Shown piece after piece: positions 52,397 through 61,560 of a stretch of 64,000 nucleotides of DNA. The stretch is from Streptomyces shenzhenensis (GTDB lineage Bacteria; Actinomycetota; Actinomycetes; Streptomycetales; Streptomycetaceae), in assembly GCF_003688995.1 (NCBI RefSeq), contig NZ_PENI01000005.1:1-64000 (forward strand), in the 5' to 3' direction. The position numbers and the translations under genes are program-made. Every line of letters begins with the position of its first letter. Within the stretch, counting starts at the first letter, position 1. The notes beneath the pieces are model-generated. The model did not search any database. It was not told the origin of the DNA and saw nothing but the letters and a program-made list of their open reading frames with translations.

Positions 52397-53527
52397 ATGT
52401 CCACCGCCACACCCCTCGGCGTCCTCGACCTGGTCCCCATCTCCTCGGGGGCCACGGCCGGCGAGGCGCTGCGCAACACCATCGACCTGGCCCAGCGGGC
52501 CGAACGCCTCGGCTACCACCGGTACTGGTTCGCCGAGCACCACCTGAACCCCGGGGTGGCGGGCACATCACCGGCGGTCGTCCTCGCCCTGACGGCCGCC
52601 GCCACCTCGGCCATCCGGCTCGGCTCGGGCGCCGTGCAGCTCGGACACCGCACCGCACTGAGCACGGTGGAGGAGTTCGGCCTGATCGACGCGTTGCACC
52701 CGGGCCGTCTCGACCTGGGCCTCGGCCGTTCGGGCGGCCGGCCCCCGGGCGAGCCGGCGGCCCCGCCGCCGACGGCGACCCCGGTCGTCGACGGCCGGGC
52801 CCCGGGCGGCCTGCTCATCCCGCCCCGGTTCTCCTTCGAGGGACTGCTCGGCTCGCCCAGGATCGCCCTCCAGCGCCGGCTCCTGCAGCTGCCGGGCGCC
52901 GAGTCCCAGGACTACGCCGAGCAGGTCGACGACATCCTCGCCCTGCTGGCCGGCACCTACCGCTCCGCGGAGGGCGTCGAGGCGCACGCCGTGCCCGGCG
53001 AGGGCGCCGGCGTCGAGGTGTGGATCCTGGGCAGCAGCGGCGGCACGAGCGCCGCGGCCGCGGGCCGCCGCGGGCTGCGGTTCGCCGCGAACTACCACGT
53101 CAGCCCGGCCACCGTCCTGGAGGCGGTGGACGGCTACCGGGCCTTCTTCCAGCCCTCGGACGACCTCGGCAAGCCGTACGTCAGCGTCTCCGCCGACGTG
53201 GTGGTCGCCGAGGACGAGGCCACCGCCCGTGAACTCGCCACCGGGTACGGCCTGTGGGTGCGCAGCATCCGCACCGCCGAGGGCGCCATCCCGTTCCCCA
53301 CCCCCGAGGAGGCCCGCGCCCACGTCTGGTCGGACGCGGACCGGGACCTGGTGCGCGACCGCGTGGACACCCAGTTCGTCGGCACCCCCTCGCAGGTCGC
53401 CGACCGGCTGGAACAACTCCAGGAGGCAACGGCGGCCGACGAGTTGCTCATCACCACGATCACCCACGACCACACCGCCCGCGTCCGCTCCTACGAGCTG
53501 CTGGCCCGGGAGTGGCAGCGGCGGTGA
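52397..53527 (+). CDS. LLM-class flavin-dependent oxidoreductase 4 (MsnO8-like)
   Basis: A 376-residue luciferase-family protein with LGVLDLVPISSGATAGEALRN, YHRYWFAEHHLNPGVAGTSP and IRLGSGAVQLGHRTALSTVEEFG, resembling the MsnO8-type subgroup. A ~40-residue proline/glycine-rich insert follows LDLGLGRSGGRPP. It is the last of the four tandem LLM genes, 12 bases after LLM 3, and is followed by a strong terminator. The substrate is unknown. Confidence 0.84.
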   Translation: MSTATPLGVLDLVPISSGATAGEALRNTIDLAQRAERLGYHRYWFAEHHLNPGVAGTSPAVVLALTAAATSAIRLGSGAVQLGHRTALSTVEEFGLIDALHPGRLDLGLGRSGGRPPGEPAAPPPTATPVVDGRAPGGLLIPPRFSFEGLLGSPRIALQRRLLQLPGAESQDYAEQVDDILALLAGTYRSAEGVEAHAVPGEGAGVEVWILGSSGGTSAAAAGRRGLRFAANYHVSPATVLEAVDGYRAFFQPSDDLGKPYVSVSADVVVAEDEATARELATGYGLWVRSIRTAEGAIPFPTPEEARAHVWSDADRDLVRDRVDTQFVGTPSQVADRLEQLQEATAADELLITTITHDHTARVRSYELLAREWQRR

Positions 53528-53548
53528 ACGGCGCCGGGTCATCGGCGT

Positions 53549-53590
53549 GGTCGAGGACGTCACCCTCCCCCGAAGGTGACGTCCTCGACC
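53549..53590 (+). terminator. terminator of the monooxygenase operon
   Basis: Perfect 16-bp stem GGTCGAGGACGTCACC with its complement (53575-53590) and a 10-base loop. It lies 21 bases after LLM 4 and could also stop transcription from the convergent metalloprotease gene. Confidence 0.85.
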
Positions 53591-53645
53591 GCTCCCCCGG
53601 TGCCGGACTGTGGTCCGAGCGCCCGCATGGCGCGGTCCTGTGCTG

Positions 53646-54755
53646 TCACCAGCACATGACGGCCGTTTCGCCCGTTCCCCACGCGGAGTACAGGCGGACA
53701 CGGACGAAGTAGCGGCGGCCCTTGACGAGCCTGACCCTGAGTACGGCGTTGTGCGGTGTGCCCCCGTCGTCCCGGCCGGCGAGATAGCGCGGCTCGCCGT
53801 CGCGCTCCTCGAAGACGACCACGACGCTGTCGGCGTCGCCGAAGGTGCCCACCGAGTAGTCGCGGCTCTCCGGCGGCTCGACGGCGAAGTCGGCCTGCCC
53901 GCCGGGCCCCAGGCCGAGCGGCGCCGAGCGGAACGGCACCAGCGTGGCCGGCCGGTGCGGGTCCCCCTGGTCGGGCCCGTTCGCGGCCGAGGGCGGATAC
54001 CAGCGGAGCACGAACTCCTTGTCGGCCGGGGACAGCGTGCCCGGCGGATGCAGGCCCCCGTGGTACTGCTCCGGCTCCAGGACCAGCCCCGCCTCGAAGG
54101 GGAACTCCATGACGGACTGCGGGTCCCAGACGGAGCCGTTGACCTCCGAAGGGTCCAGCTTGCGCAGGATGTTGAAGAACGTCCGGTCCCGGTTCCAGAA
54201 GTTCGGCGGGCCCGCCAGGTCGGCGTAGACCGCCTCGTCGTCCCAGTGGATGCCGGCCAGCGGACTCTGGTGCTCGTGCTGCATGCCGAGCGCGTGCCCG
54301 ATCTCGTGCAGGGCCGTGACCCGCTGCCCGGGCCGGGTCAGGTCCCAGCCCAGGTTCATGGTGCGCTCGTTGAGGCCGACCGCGAGCGCGTCCCGGCCCA
54401 CCTGCGACCAGGATCCGTCACCGCACTGGAACCCGATCCGCAGCTCCGCCTCGCGGCGGTCGGCGACCTCGGCGAACGTCACCCCGATGCCGAGGTCCTG
54501 CCACTCCCGGAAGCACTCCCGGACGACATCGCACTGTTCCTTGGCGCCGGCCCACGGCACCCACCGGGTCTCCCCGGTCCCCGGCACGGGGATGACGGAG
54601 CCGTCGGTCTCGGCATCGAGGAAGTGGTAGTGCAGGACCGTGCCGTTGACCCACATGCGCCGCCCCCCGACGAGCGCGCTCGACCGCTCGGCGGCCAGCC
54701 CCGGCGCGAAGGACGGGGCAGGCTGCTGCGGGAGTGAGCAGTAGCGCTGGGTCAT
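53646..54755 (-). CDS. zinc metalloprotease (astacin-like metzincin) with C-terminal beta domain
   Basis: A 369-residue protein. Residues ~30-250 are an astacin-like catalytic domain with the zinc-binding HEIGHALGMQHEH (150-162, HExxHxxxxxH) and a Met-turn-like SVMEFPF. The C-terminal ~100 residues resemble a pre-peptidase/beta-sandwich domain (DFAVEPPESRDYSVGTFGDADSVV ... RRYFVRVRLYSAWGTGETAV). There is no signal peptide at the chosen start (MTQRYCSLPQQ), so it is either cytoplasmic or exported by another path. It is divergent (70 bases) from the LuxR-type ATPase regulator. Its target is unknown. Confidence 0.82.
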   Translation of the reverse strand: MTQRYCSLPQQPAPSFAPGLAAERSSALVGGRRMWVNGTVLHYHFLDAETDGSVIPVPGTGETRWVPWAGAKEQCDVVRECFREWQDLGIGVTFAEVADRREAELRIGFQCGDGSWSQVGRDALAVGLNERTMNLGWDLTRPGQRVTALHEIGHALGMQHEHQSPLAGIHWDDEAVYADLAGPPNFWNRDRTFFNILRKLDPSEVNGSVWDPQSVMEFPFEAGLVLEPEQYHGGLHPPGTLSPADKEFVLRWYPPSAANGPDQGDPHRPATLVPFRSAPLGLGPGGQADFAVEPPESRDYSVGTFGDADSVVVVFEERDGEPRYLAGRDDGGTPHNAVLRVRLVKGRRYFVRVRLYSAWGTGETAVMCW

Positions 54756-54825
54756 GCGCCCAGACTGCCGTCGGCCCCGCCCGGGCGCCTGAGTCGGGGG
54801 CTACTCAAGTCCCCCTGTATCAGGC

Positions 54826-56736
54826 GTGAGTATCGGGACTCTCCCTGATGTGACGACTTATGTACAGGACGCCAAGACCCTGGGGCTGCCCTGGCCGTTC
54901 ACCGGCCGGGAGGACGAACTGGAGCTGATCCGCCGCTCCCTGACCGCGGGACGGCAGGGCATCGTGCTGACCGGTCCCGCGGGCTGCGGCAAGACCCGGC
55001 TGGTCACGGAGGCCGTGCGCGGCACCGACTGCGTCCGGGTGACCGGGACCCCCGAGACCCGCTCGCTGCCCTTCGCCGCGTTCGCCCCGCTGCTGCCCGA
55101 GACGGTCTCGCTGCACCGTGCGGTGCACCTGATGTCCGGCGTGCGCCTCCTCGTGGTCGACGACGCCCATCTGCTCGACGAGGCCTCGGCCGCCCTGGTC
55201 CACCAGCTCGCCGTGCACGGCCGCACCCGCCTGGTGGTGATCGCCGCCGACCGGACCCCCGCGCCCGGTGCGGTGGCCCGGCTGTGGACCGGCGAGCTCC
55301 TGCCGCGGCTCGCCCTGGAGCCGTTGCCGCACGAGGCGACGGCCCAACTGCTCGCCGCGGGCGTCGCCCTGGAGCCGCTCACGGTGCGCCGGCTGCACCG
55401 GGTCTGCCGGGGCGATCTGCGGCTGCTGCGGGACCTGTCGGGCGCGCTGCGCACCCAGGGGCTGCTGACCCGGGTGGCCGGCACGGACGAGTGGGCCTGG
55501 CGCGGCCCGGTGCCGATGACGCCCACCGTGCGCGAGCGGGCCGCCGACGTCCTGGACCGCTGCGGTCCCGGCGAGCGCGAGGTGCTGGAACGCCTCGCCT
55601 TCGCCGAACCTCTGCCGCTGCACCTGGACGGCCTCGACCTGGACGTCCTCGAACGCGTCGAGGCCGACGGACTGGTCCACGCCGACGACCACGGCTCCGT
55701 CCGCCTCGCCCACCCGCTGCACGGCCCGGCGCTGCGTGCCGGTGCGGGGCGGCTGCGGGCCCGGCGACTGGCCTGCGGCGCACGGCAGTTGGGCCCGGCC
55801 CTGGCCGCCGAACAGCGCGCCCTTGCGCGGCGGATCGAGGAGACGGACGTACGGGCGCTGCCGGCTCCGGTGGGGGAGTGGCTGATCGGGGAGGGGGTGA
55901 CGGTACCGGCCGGATACGCGGCGGTGCGGGCCCGGTTCTCGCGGCTGCGGGGGGAGCTGCGGGAGGCGGCGGCATGGGCCCGGGAGGGGCTGCGGGAGAC
56001 GCCGGGCGACGCGCCGTGCCGCATCGAACTCGCTCTCGCCGCGGCGCAGTCGGGCGGCCCGGGCCGGACCGACGGGCCCGCGGCCGACGGCGGGCCGGCG
56101 GTCTGGGCCGCGGCGGCGCGCGGCGACGTGGACGGCGCGGTACGGGCTTTCGTCAATGGCGCTGCTGACGCTGCGGGCGCTGCCGACGCCGACAGAGCCG
56201 GCAAGTCCGGTGACTCCGGGGGCTGCCACGACAGCGCGTACGCCCGCTACGACGCCGTACGCCTCGGCGCGCCCGAGCTGGCCGCCGGACGGCTGCCCGG
56301 CGGCGGGGTGCTGGCCCGGCACGCCGACGCGCTCGCCCGCGGCGACGGGCCCGCCCTGGACCGGGCCGCCGCTGCCCTGGAGGAGCGCGGCTTCCTGCTG
56401 TTCGCGGCCGAGGCCTACGCCCAGGCCGTACGGGCGCACCGCGACCCCGGCGCCGCCCGTACCGCCCGCACCCGCGCCGTCGCCCTCGCCCGCCGCTGCC
56501 AGGGCGCCCGCACCCCGGCGCTGTCCGGGCTGGTGCTCGGCGAACTCACCGCCAGGCAGCGGCAGATCGTCACGCTCGCCGCCGCCGGGCTGAGCAACCG
56601 GCAGATCGCCGAACGGCTGACGCTGTCCGTCCGCACCGTCGGCAACCACCTGTACGGCGCCTACACCCGGCTGGGCGCCGGCGACCGGGGCGCGCTGCCC
56701 TGGCTGGTGGAGCTGCCGGACACGGCATCGGCCTGA
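54826..56736 (+). CDS. LuxR-family regulator with AAA/STAND-like ATPase domain
   Basis: A 636-residue regulator. The N-terminal ATPase has Walker A LTGPAGCGKTRLV (49-60) and Walker B RLLVVDDAHLLDEASA; a long helical middle with Ala-rich low-complexity stretches follows, and the C-terminal LuxR helix-turn-helix is LTARQRQIVTLAAAGLSNRQ ... SVRTVGNHLYGAY. It is smaller than classical LAL regulators (~900 residues). The GTG at 54826 is used; a GTG at 54850 is also possible. It converges on the CHAT gene with only 18 bases between and is divergent from the metalloprotease gene, which it may control. Confidence 0.85.
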   Translation: MSIGTLPDVTTYVQDAKTLGLPWPFTGREDELELIRRSLTAGRQGIVLTGPAGCGKTRLVTEAVRGTDCVRVTGTPETRSLPFAAFAPLLPETVSLHRAVHLMSGVRLLVVDDAHLLDEASAALVHQLAVHGRTRLVVIAADRTPAPGAVARLWTGELLPRLALEPLPHEATAQLLAAGVALEPLTVRRLHRVCRGDLRLLRDLSGALRTQGLLTRVAGTDEWAWRGPVPMTPTVRERAADVLDRCGPGEREVLERLAFAEPLPLHLDGLDLDVLERVEADGLVHADDHGSVRLAHPLHGPALRAGAGRLRARRLACGARQLGPALAAEQRALARRIEETDVRALPAPVGEWLIGEGVTVPAGYAAVRARFSRLRGELREAAAWAREGLRETPGDAPCRIELALAAAQSGGPGRTDGPAADGGPAVWAAAARGDVDGAVRAFVNGAADAAGAADADRAGKSGDSGGCHDSAYARYDAVRLGAPELAAGRLPGGGVLARHADALARGDGPALDRAAAALEERGFLLFAAEAYAQAVRAHRDPGAARTARTRAVALARRCQGARTPALSGLVLGELTARQRQIVTLAAAGLSNRQIAERLTLSVRTVGNHLYGAYTRLGAGDRGALPWLVELPDTASA

Positions 56737-56754
56737 CCGGCCGCCGGTCAGGTC

Positions 56755-59358
56755 TCACGCCGCGCCGAACGCCGCGAACGCCCATCCCGTCGCCTGGTGG
56801 ACCGCGTCGTCCGGCACGGCCGCCCGCGCGTCGCGCAGGGCCTCGGCCAGGGAGAGCCCCGCGTCGAGGCCCTTGTGCAGGGCGAGCATCAGCGGCACCA
56901 CCGCTGCGTCGTTGACCGGCGCGCTGCTCGCCACCACCCCGGCCGTGCCCAGCGGGAGCAACGCGGTGACCAGGCCGAGCAGTTCGTCGGCGCCGACCGA
57001 GGCGAGCCGGGCGGTGTCGCAGCTGGACAGGACGATCCGGTACGGGCTGCGGTCGAGGCGTTCGAAGTCGTGCACGATCAGCGGGCCGTCGGCCATCCGC
57101 AGCGAGGAGAACATCGGGCTGTCCGCGCGGAACGTGCCGTGCGCGGCGAGGTGTGCCAGCGCCGCCCCGTCCAGCTCCCGCAGCACCCGCGGCACCCGGG
57201 CGTCGTCGTGCTCCAGGACGGTCGCCGCGTCGTGCCGGCCCGCCGCCTCGGGCACCTCGGCGCCGCCGGTCGCAAGGCCGGGCCCGCGCACGAACACATG
57301 CCGGCCGCCCGGCGGCGCCTCGGTCTCCCGGGCCCGCAGCCAACTGCCCGCCGACGGCGAGACGCTGAGCACCCGCTCGCGCAGCGCGGGCAGCAGCGCC
57401 CAGGGCACCCGGTGCAGCGCCCCGGGCGGCACGATCACGACCGGGCCGCCGCCGAGCCGGCGCGCCACGCCGCCGAACAGCAGCTCCTCCAGCCGGCGGC
57501 CGGCCGCCTCCACCAGCGGCAGCCGCGCCTCCGCCCCGGGATGGGCGAGCCGCCGCAACCCCGCCTGGACGTGCTCCGCCTCGGTCAGCGCCTGCGCCAG
57601 CGCCCCGCCCTCGAACCGCCGCACCCGGCCCTGTCCGCACAGCAGCACCTGCACCCGCCCGTCCAGCACGGCGAGTTCGACGAGCGTCGTGTCCCCGAGC
57701 CGTTCCAGCAGCCGGGCGGCGTCGAAGCGGCGGCCGTCGCCGGACGCGTCGCCGCGCATGTGATGCGTCCTGGCACGGATCTCCCGTTCCAGGCGCCGCT
57801 GTTCGCGCTCCAGGGCGGGCACCGGACGGCCCTCCACCCGGGCGGCCTCGGCGCGGGCCGCGATCTCCCGGAACGCGGTCAGCCCGCTCAGCAGGGCCGG
57901 GTCGGCGGGCGGCCGGGTCGGCGGCGCGGACAGCACCGTGGCCCGCCATCGCTCGCTCCACTCCAGCAGCCGCCGCGGACCGCCCCGGGCCAGGCTGGCC
58001 TGCTGGGCCAGCGCCGCCAGCTCCGCGCCCTGCGCCGTGGCCCGGGCCCGCAACTCCGAGGCGCCCAGCGTCATCCGGTGGTCGTCGAGCACATCGAGCC
58101 CGCGCCGGCAGGCCTCCAGGACGCCCCGCCCGGAACCGGCCGCCCGCGCCCGCAGCGCCTGCGCCGCCCAGCCCGTCATCCGGGCCAGCGGCGGGCCCGC
58201 GTGTCTGCTGCGCGCCGCCAGCGCCAGATGCCGCTCCGCGTCCGCCGTCCAGCCCAGGCCGAGCGCGATCCGGCCGGCCAGCAGGGAGGCCTCCGGCGCG
58301 GCCGGCGAACCGAAGGACGCCAGCCGCTCGGCGACCCTGGCGGCGTCCGCGACCAGCCGCCCCGAGCCGCGCCCTGACGCCACCCGCGCCTCGATCAGCA
58401 CCAGCCGGGCGTGCGTCTCCCACCAGCTGCGCCGCTGGGCCGCGAACAGCCGTACGGCGACGGCGGCCCGGGCGATCGCCGTGTGCGGATCGCCCGCCGA
58501 ACGGGCGGCCCGGGCGGCGGCGAGCAGCAGTTCCGCCTTGCGGGTGGACTGCCCGCCGATCCCGTCGAGCCTGGCGATCGCCGCGTCCGCCCCGGCCAGC
58601 GCCTCCGGGGCCAGCCCGGCGGCCATCAGCACCTCGCACCGGCGGATGTCGAGCATGAAGGTCGGCGTGCCCAGCTTGGCGTACCGCTCCTCGGCCTCGT
58701 CCAGCAGCCGCAGTGCGGCCGGGATGTCGCCCGACCGGAACGCGGCCAGCCCCCGGCTCTCCACCGCGTCGGCCTTGTCGTGCTCCTGGCCGGTGGTCTC
58801 CCACAGCCGCTCCGCCGCGGTGAAGTCGGCGTCGGCCCGGTCCACCGCGCCCAGCGCCAGATGCACCGTGGCCCGCAGCGTCAGCGCCCGTGCCGTCCAG
58901 ATGACGTCGTCGGCCTGGCGGAGCACGGAGATCGCCCGGCGCACGTCCTCCAGCGCCTCCCGGTGGCGGCCGAGCACCCACCAGACGTAGGCCCGGCGGT
59001 ACAGCACCCGGGCCCGGGTGTGCCCGGTGCCCCGGGCCACCCCGCGCTCGAACGCCGTCAGCCCCTGCCGCGTACGCCCCGCGTGCACCAGCGCGACCCC
59101 GAGGGTCGCGAGGACATCCGCCTCGCGTTCGGCGGACTCGGCGCGCGCCGCGAGGTCACGGGCCCGGCGCAGATGGCCGAGGGCGATCCGCAGGTCGCCG
59201 AAGTCCCGCTGCCAGATGCCGATCACCTGGTGTGCGACGGAGGCGTGCAGCGGCGGCGGACCGGTCTCCAGCACCCGCTCCGCGCGCGCCAGGGCCTCCA
59301 TGGGGGCGGCGAACACCATCGGCAGCAGTTCGAGAACCGAGTCGTTTCCCGCTGTCAC
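56755..59358 (-). CDS. TPR-CHAT protein (caspase-like protease)
   Basis: An 867-residue protein. Residues ~1-450 consist of helical TPR-like repeats (LATLGVALVHAGRTRQGLTA, YRRAYVWWVLGRHREALEDV, ALTLRATVHLALGAVDRADA). The C-terminal ~350 residues are a CHAT domain: catalytic-type histidine in LAHLAAHGTF (~740) and cysteine in IVLSSCDTARL (~780), with the usual DELLGLVTALLPLGTAGVVAS and LADALRDAR-like ending. CHAT proteases act in signalling or cell-death cascades. The start is unclear: GTG at 59358 follows GAGGG closely; a GTG at 59394 and an ATG further in are options. It is divergent (130 bases) from the S8 protease-sigma operon. Confidence 0.87.
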   Translation of the reverse strand: MTAGNDSVLELLPMVFAAPMEALARAERVLETGPPPLHASVAHQVIGIWQRDFGDLRIALGHLRRARDLAARAESAEREADVLATLGVALVHAGRTRQGLTAFERGVARGTGHTRARVLYRRAYVWWVLGRHREALEDVRRAISVLRQADDVIWTARALTLRATVHLALGAVDRADADFTAAERLWETTGQEHDKADAVESRGLAAFRSGDIPAALRLLDEAEERYAKLGTPTFMLDIRRCEVLMAAGLAPEALAGADAAIARLDGIGGQSTRKAELLLAAARAARSAGDPHTAIARAAVAVRLFAAQRRSWWETHARLVLIEARVASGRGSGRLVADAARVAERLASFGSPAAPEASLLAGRIALGLGWTADAERHLALAARSRHAGPPLARMTGWAAQALRARAAGSGRGVLEACRRGLDVLDDHRMTLGASELRARATAQGAELAALAQQASLARGGPRRLLEWSERWRATVLSAPPTRPPADPALLSGLTAFREIAARAEAARVEGRPVPALEREQRRLEREIRARTHHMRGDASGDGRRFDAARLLERLGDTTLVELAVLDGRVQVLLCGQGRVRRFEGGALAQALTEAEHVQAGLRRLAHPGAEARLPLVEAAGRRLEELLFGGVARRLGGGPVVIVPPGALHRVPWALLPALRERVLSVSPSAGSWLRARETEAPPGGRHVFVRGPGLATGGAEVPEAAGRHDAATVLEHDDARVPRVLRELDGAALAHLAAHGTFRADSPMFSSLRMADGPLIVHDFERLDRSPYRIVLSSCDTARLASVGADELLGLVTALLPLGTAGVVASSAPVNDAAVVPLMLALHKGLDAGLSLAEALRDARAAVPDDAVHQATGWAFAAFGAA

Positions 59359-59488
59359 CCCTCGGATGGTAGTGGCCCCAAGGCTGCACGTCACACGGGT
59401 CTGACGCAGTGGATGCCGGTATCGGCTGTATCAACCGGCGGCCCCGGGGGTCTGACTGACGACCGCCGTCCCAGTGGGAGGACACGCC

Positions 59489-60925
59489 ATGGCACCCCAG
59501 CGATTCCACGAGCAGTTCGACCAGATCCAACGCTCGATGCCGGACGTCCCGCTGGCGATGGGTCCGGACGACTCCGCCGAGTTCTTCTACGAGAAGGGTG
59601 TCATTCTCGCCCGCGACGGCGAGGAGGCGCGCGTCGTCGAGGAGACCGTGCGCAGCCACTTCGCCGCGGCGCCCGACCTGACCGCCGACGACGTACGCCG
59701 GGCGGGTCCGGAGACCAACCGCACCGGCATCACCCGCATCAGGGTCGGCGACCCGGCGCCCGGGGTGCGCGACGGCGACCCGGCCGTGGCGCACGCGCTG
59801 CGCGCCCTGCGCGAGGCGGAGGGACGCCGGGGACACCGGCTGGCCGGCCGCAACCACGTGGTCTCGATCGCGGTCAACGCCTGCCCGGGCGACGAGCCGG
59901 TGCCGGCCCCGGCCGGCGAGCCGCCCAACCCGGCGGCGGACGGCACCCGCTACGACCAGGACACGGCCGTCGGCGTCCTCGTCATCGACACCGGCCTGAT
60001 GCACGACTACGCCTCCTACCCGCCGCTCGCCCACACCCGGGGCGACGGGCAGGTCACGGAGACCGACGCGGCGGGGGCCCTGCGGGAGTACGTCGGGCAC
60101 GGCACGTTCATCGCCGGGCTGGTCGCCGCCGTCGCGCCCAACACCGACATCACCGTGCGGGGCACCCTCGACGACGCCGGGGCCGTCCTGGAGTCCGAGT
60201 TCGGCGCCCGGCTCTTCGATGCCGTCGACCGGGACGGCTGGCCTGACGTCATCAGCCTGTCCGCCGGCACCGCCAACGGCCGCTTCGACGGGCTGCTCGG
60301 CGTCGACGCCTTCATGCGCGAACTGCGCGAGCAGGACACCCTGTTGGTCGCCGCGGCCGGCAACAACGGCAGCGCCACCCCGTTCTGGCCCGCCGCCTAC
60401 GCCGCGCTGCCCGACTACCAGGACGTGGTGCTGTCCGTCGGCGCCCTGCGCGGCGACGGCGAGCGGGGCGCCTGCTTCAGCAACCACGGCCCCTGGGTGG
60501 CGGCCTACGCCCCCGGCGAGCGCCTCGTCAGCTCCCTCACCGGCTTCGAGGCGCCCGTGCCGTACGTGTACCAGCACTCCACCTACGACGCCTGCCGGTA
60601 CGGCTTCGGCTACGCCTGCACCTGCCAGTCCCCGCGTCACACGGGCGTGTTGAGCGAGGAGCCGGAGAGCGCGCCGGGCGAGCCGGACCGGGTGACGTTC
60701 GCGGGATTCGCGCAGTGGAGCGGTACCTCGTTCGCCACCCCGCTGGCGGCCGGGCTCGTCGCCGCGCACATGAGCGCGCACAAGGAGAGCGACCCGCGCG
60801 CGGCCCGCAGACAGCTGCTCGCAGCCGTCACCGCGTACGCGGAGGTGCGCGGGGCGCAGGTGCCGGCGCTGCTGCCACCCACCTGGCGCCCGACTCCGGT
60901 CACCCGACCGGCTCCTGGGGCATGA
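59489..60925 (+). CDS. subtilisin-like S8 serine protease, apparently intracellular
   Basis: A 478-residue S8-family protease. The triad is visible: Asp167 in VLVIDTGL, His204 in YVGHGTFIAGL and Ser414 in WSGTSFATPLAAG, with the oxyanion Asn292 in VAAAGNNGS. A ~150-residue N-terminal region without a signal peptide precedes the catalytic domain. A cysteine-rich insert (CRYGFGYACTCQ, ~369-380) comes before the serine. The ATG at 59489 has GGGAGGA upstream. It overlaps the ECF sigma gene (ATGA) and is divergent from the CHAT gene, so the two proteases, the sigma factor and the unknown protein likely form one signalling module. Confidence 0.88.
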   Translation: MAPQRFHEQFDQIQRSMPDVPLAMGPDDSAEFFYEKGVILARDGEEARVVEETVRSHFAAAPDLTADDVRRAGPETNRTGITRIRVGDPAPGVRDGDPAVAHALRALREAEGRRGHRLAGRNHVVSIAVNACPGDEPVPAPAGEPPNPAADGTRYDQDTAVGVLVIDTGLMHDYASYPPLAHTRGDGQVTETDAAGALREYVGHGTFIAGLVAAVAPNTDITVRGTLDDAGAVLESEFGARLFDAVDRDGWPDVISLSAGTANGRFDGLLGVDAFMRELREQDTLLVAAAGNNGSATPFWPAAYAALPDYQDVVLSVGALRGDGERGACFSNHGPWVAAYAPGERLVSSLTGFEAPVPYVYQHSTYDACRYGFGYACTCQSPRHTGVLSEEPESAPGEPDRVTFAGFAQWSGTSFATPLAAGLVAAHMSAHKESDPRAARRQLLAAVTAYAEVRGAQVPALLPPTWRPTPVTRPAPGA

Positions 60926-61560
60926 CGGCCGGAACCGCCCCCTCCACGGCGTACGATGTCGTGCCGTACACGAGGGGTGGGGCCGTGGAGCGAGCAGAGG
61001 TCGGCGCGCTGGTCCGGGCCGCCGTCGACGGCGACGCGGGGGCCTGGAAGGCATTGGTGGACGGGTTGAGTCCGCTGGTGTGGTCGGTGGTGCGGGCACA
61101 CCGGCTGTCCGACGCCGACGGCCACGAGGTCTACCAGACCGTGTGGTTCCGCTTCGCCCAGCACCTCGGCCGGATCCGGGAGCCGGAGAAGGCCGGGTCC
61201 TGGCTGGCGAGCACGGCCCGGCACGAGTGCCTCAAGGTCATCAAGAGCCTCACCCGGCTGATGCCGACGGACGACCCGCTCGTCCTGGACCGGGTGAGCG
61301 AGGACCGTACCCCGGAGCAGCTGCTGATCGACTCCGAGGACGCGGCCGCCGAGGCCGAGCAGGTCCGCCGGCTGTGGCAGGAGTTCGAGGAACTGGGCGA
61401 CCGCTGCCGCCGGTTGCTGCGCGTCCTGATGGCCTCGCCGCCGCCCAGCTATCTGGAGGTGTCGGCCGCCCTGGGCATCGCGGTCGGCAGCATCGGGCCG
61501 CTGCGCCAGCGCTGCCTGCGCCGGCTGCGGGCCCGGCTCGACGCACGAGGGGTGGTGTGA
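60922..61560 (+). CDS. ECF-type RNA polymerase sigma factor
   Basis: A 212-residue sigma-70 family protein. Region 2 is DGDAGAWKALVDGLSPLVW ... GHEVYQTVWFRFAQHLGRI and the promoter-melting part WLASTARHECLKVIKS. Region 4 ends in SAALGIAVGSIGPLRQRCLRRL, the recognition helix. It would direct RNA polymerase to a small gene set. It is coupled by overlap with the S8 protease gene before it and the unknown gene after it (GTGA). No classical anti-sigma factor with a membrane segment is present, so control may be by proteolysis or by the downstream protein. Confidence 0.9.
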   Translation: MTAGTAPSTAYDVVPYTRGGAVERAEVGALVRAAVDGDAGAWKALVDGLSPLVWSVVRAHRLSDADGHEVYQTVWFRFAQHLGRIREPEKAGSWLASTARHECLKVIKSLTRLMPTDDPLVLDRVSEDRTPEQLLIDSEDAAAEAEQVRRLWQEFEELGDRCRRLLRVLMASPPPSYLEVSAALGIAVGSIGPLRQRCLRRLRARLDARGVV

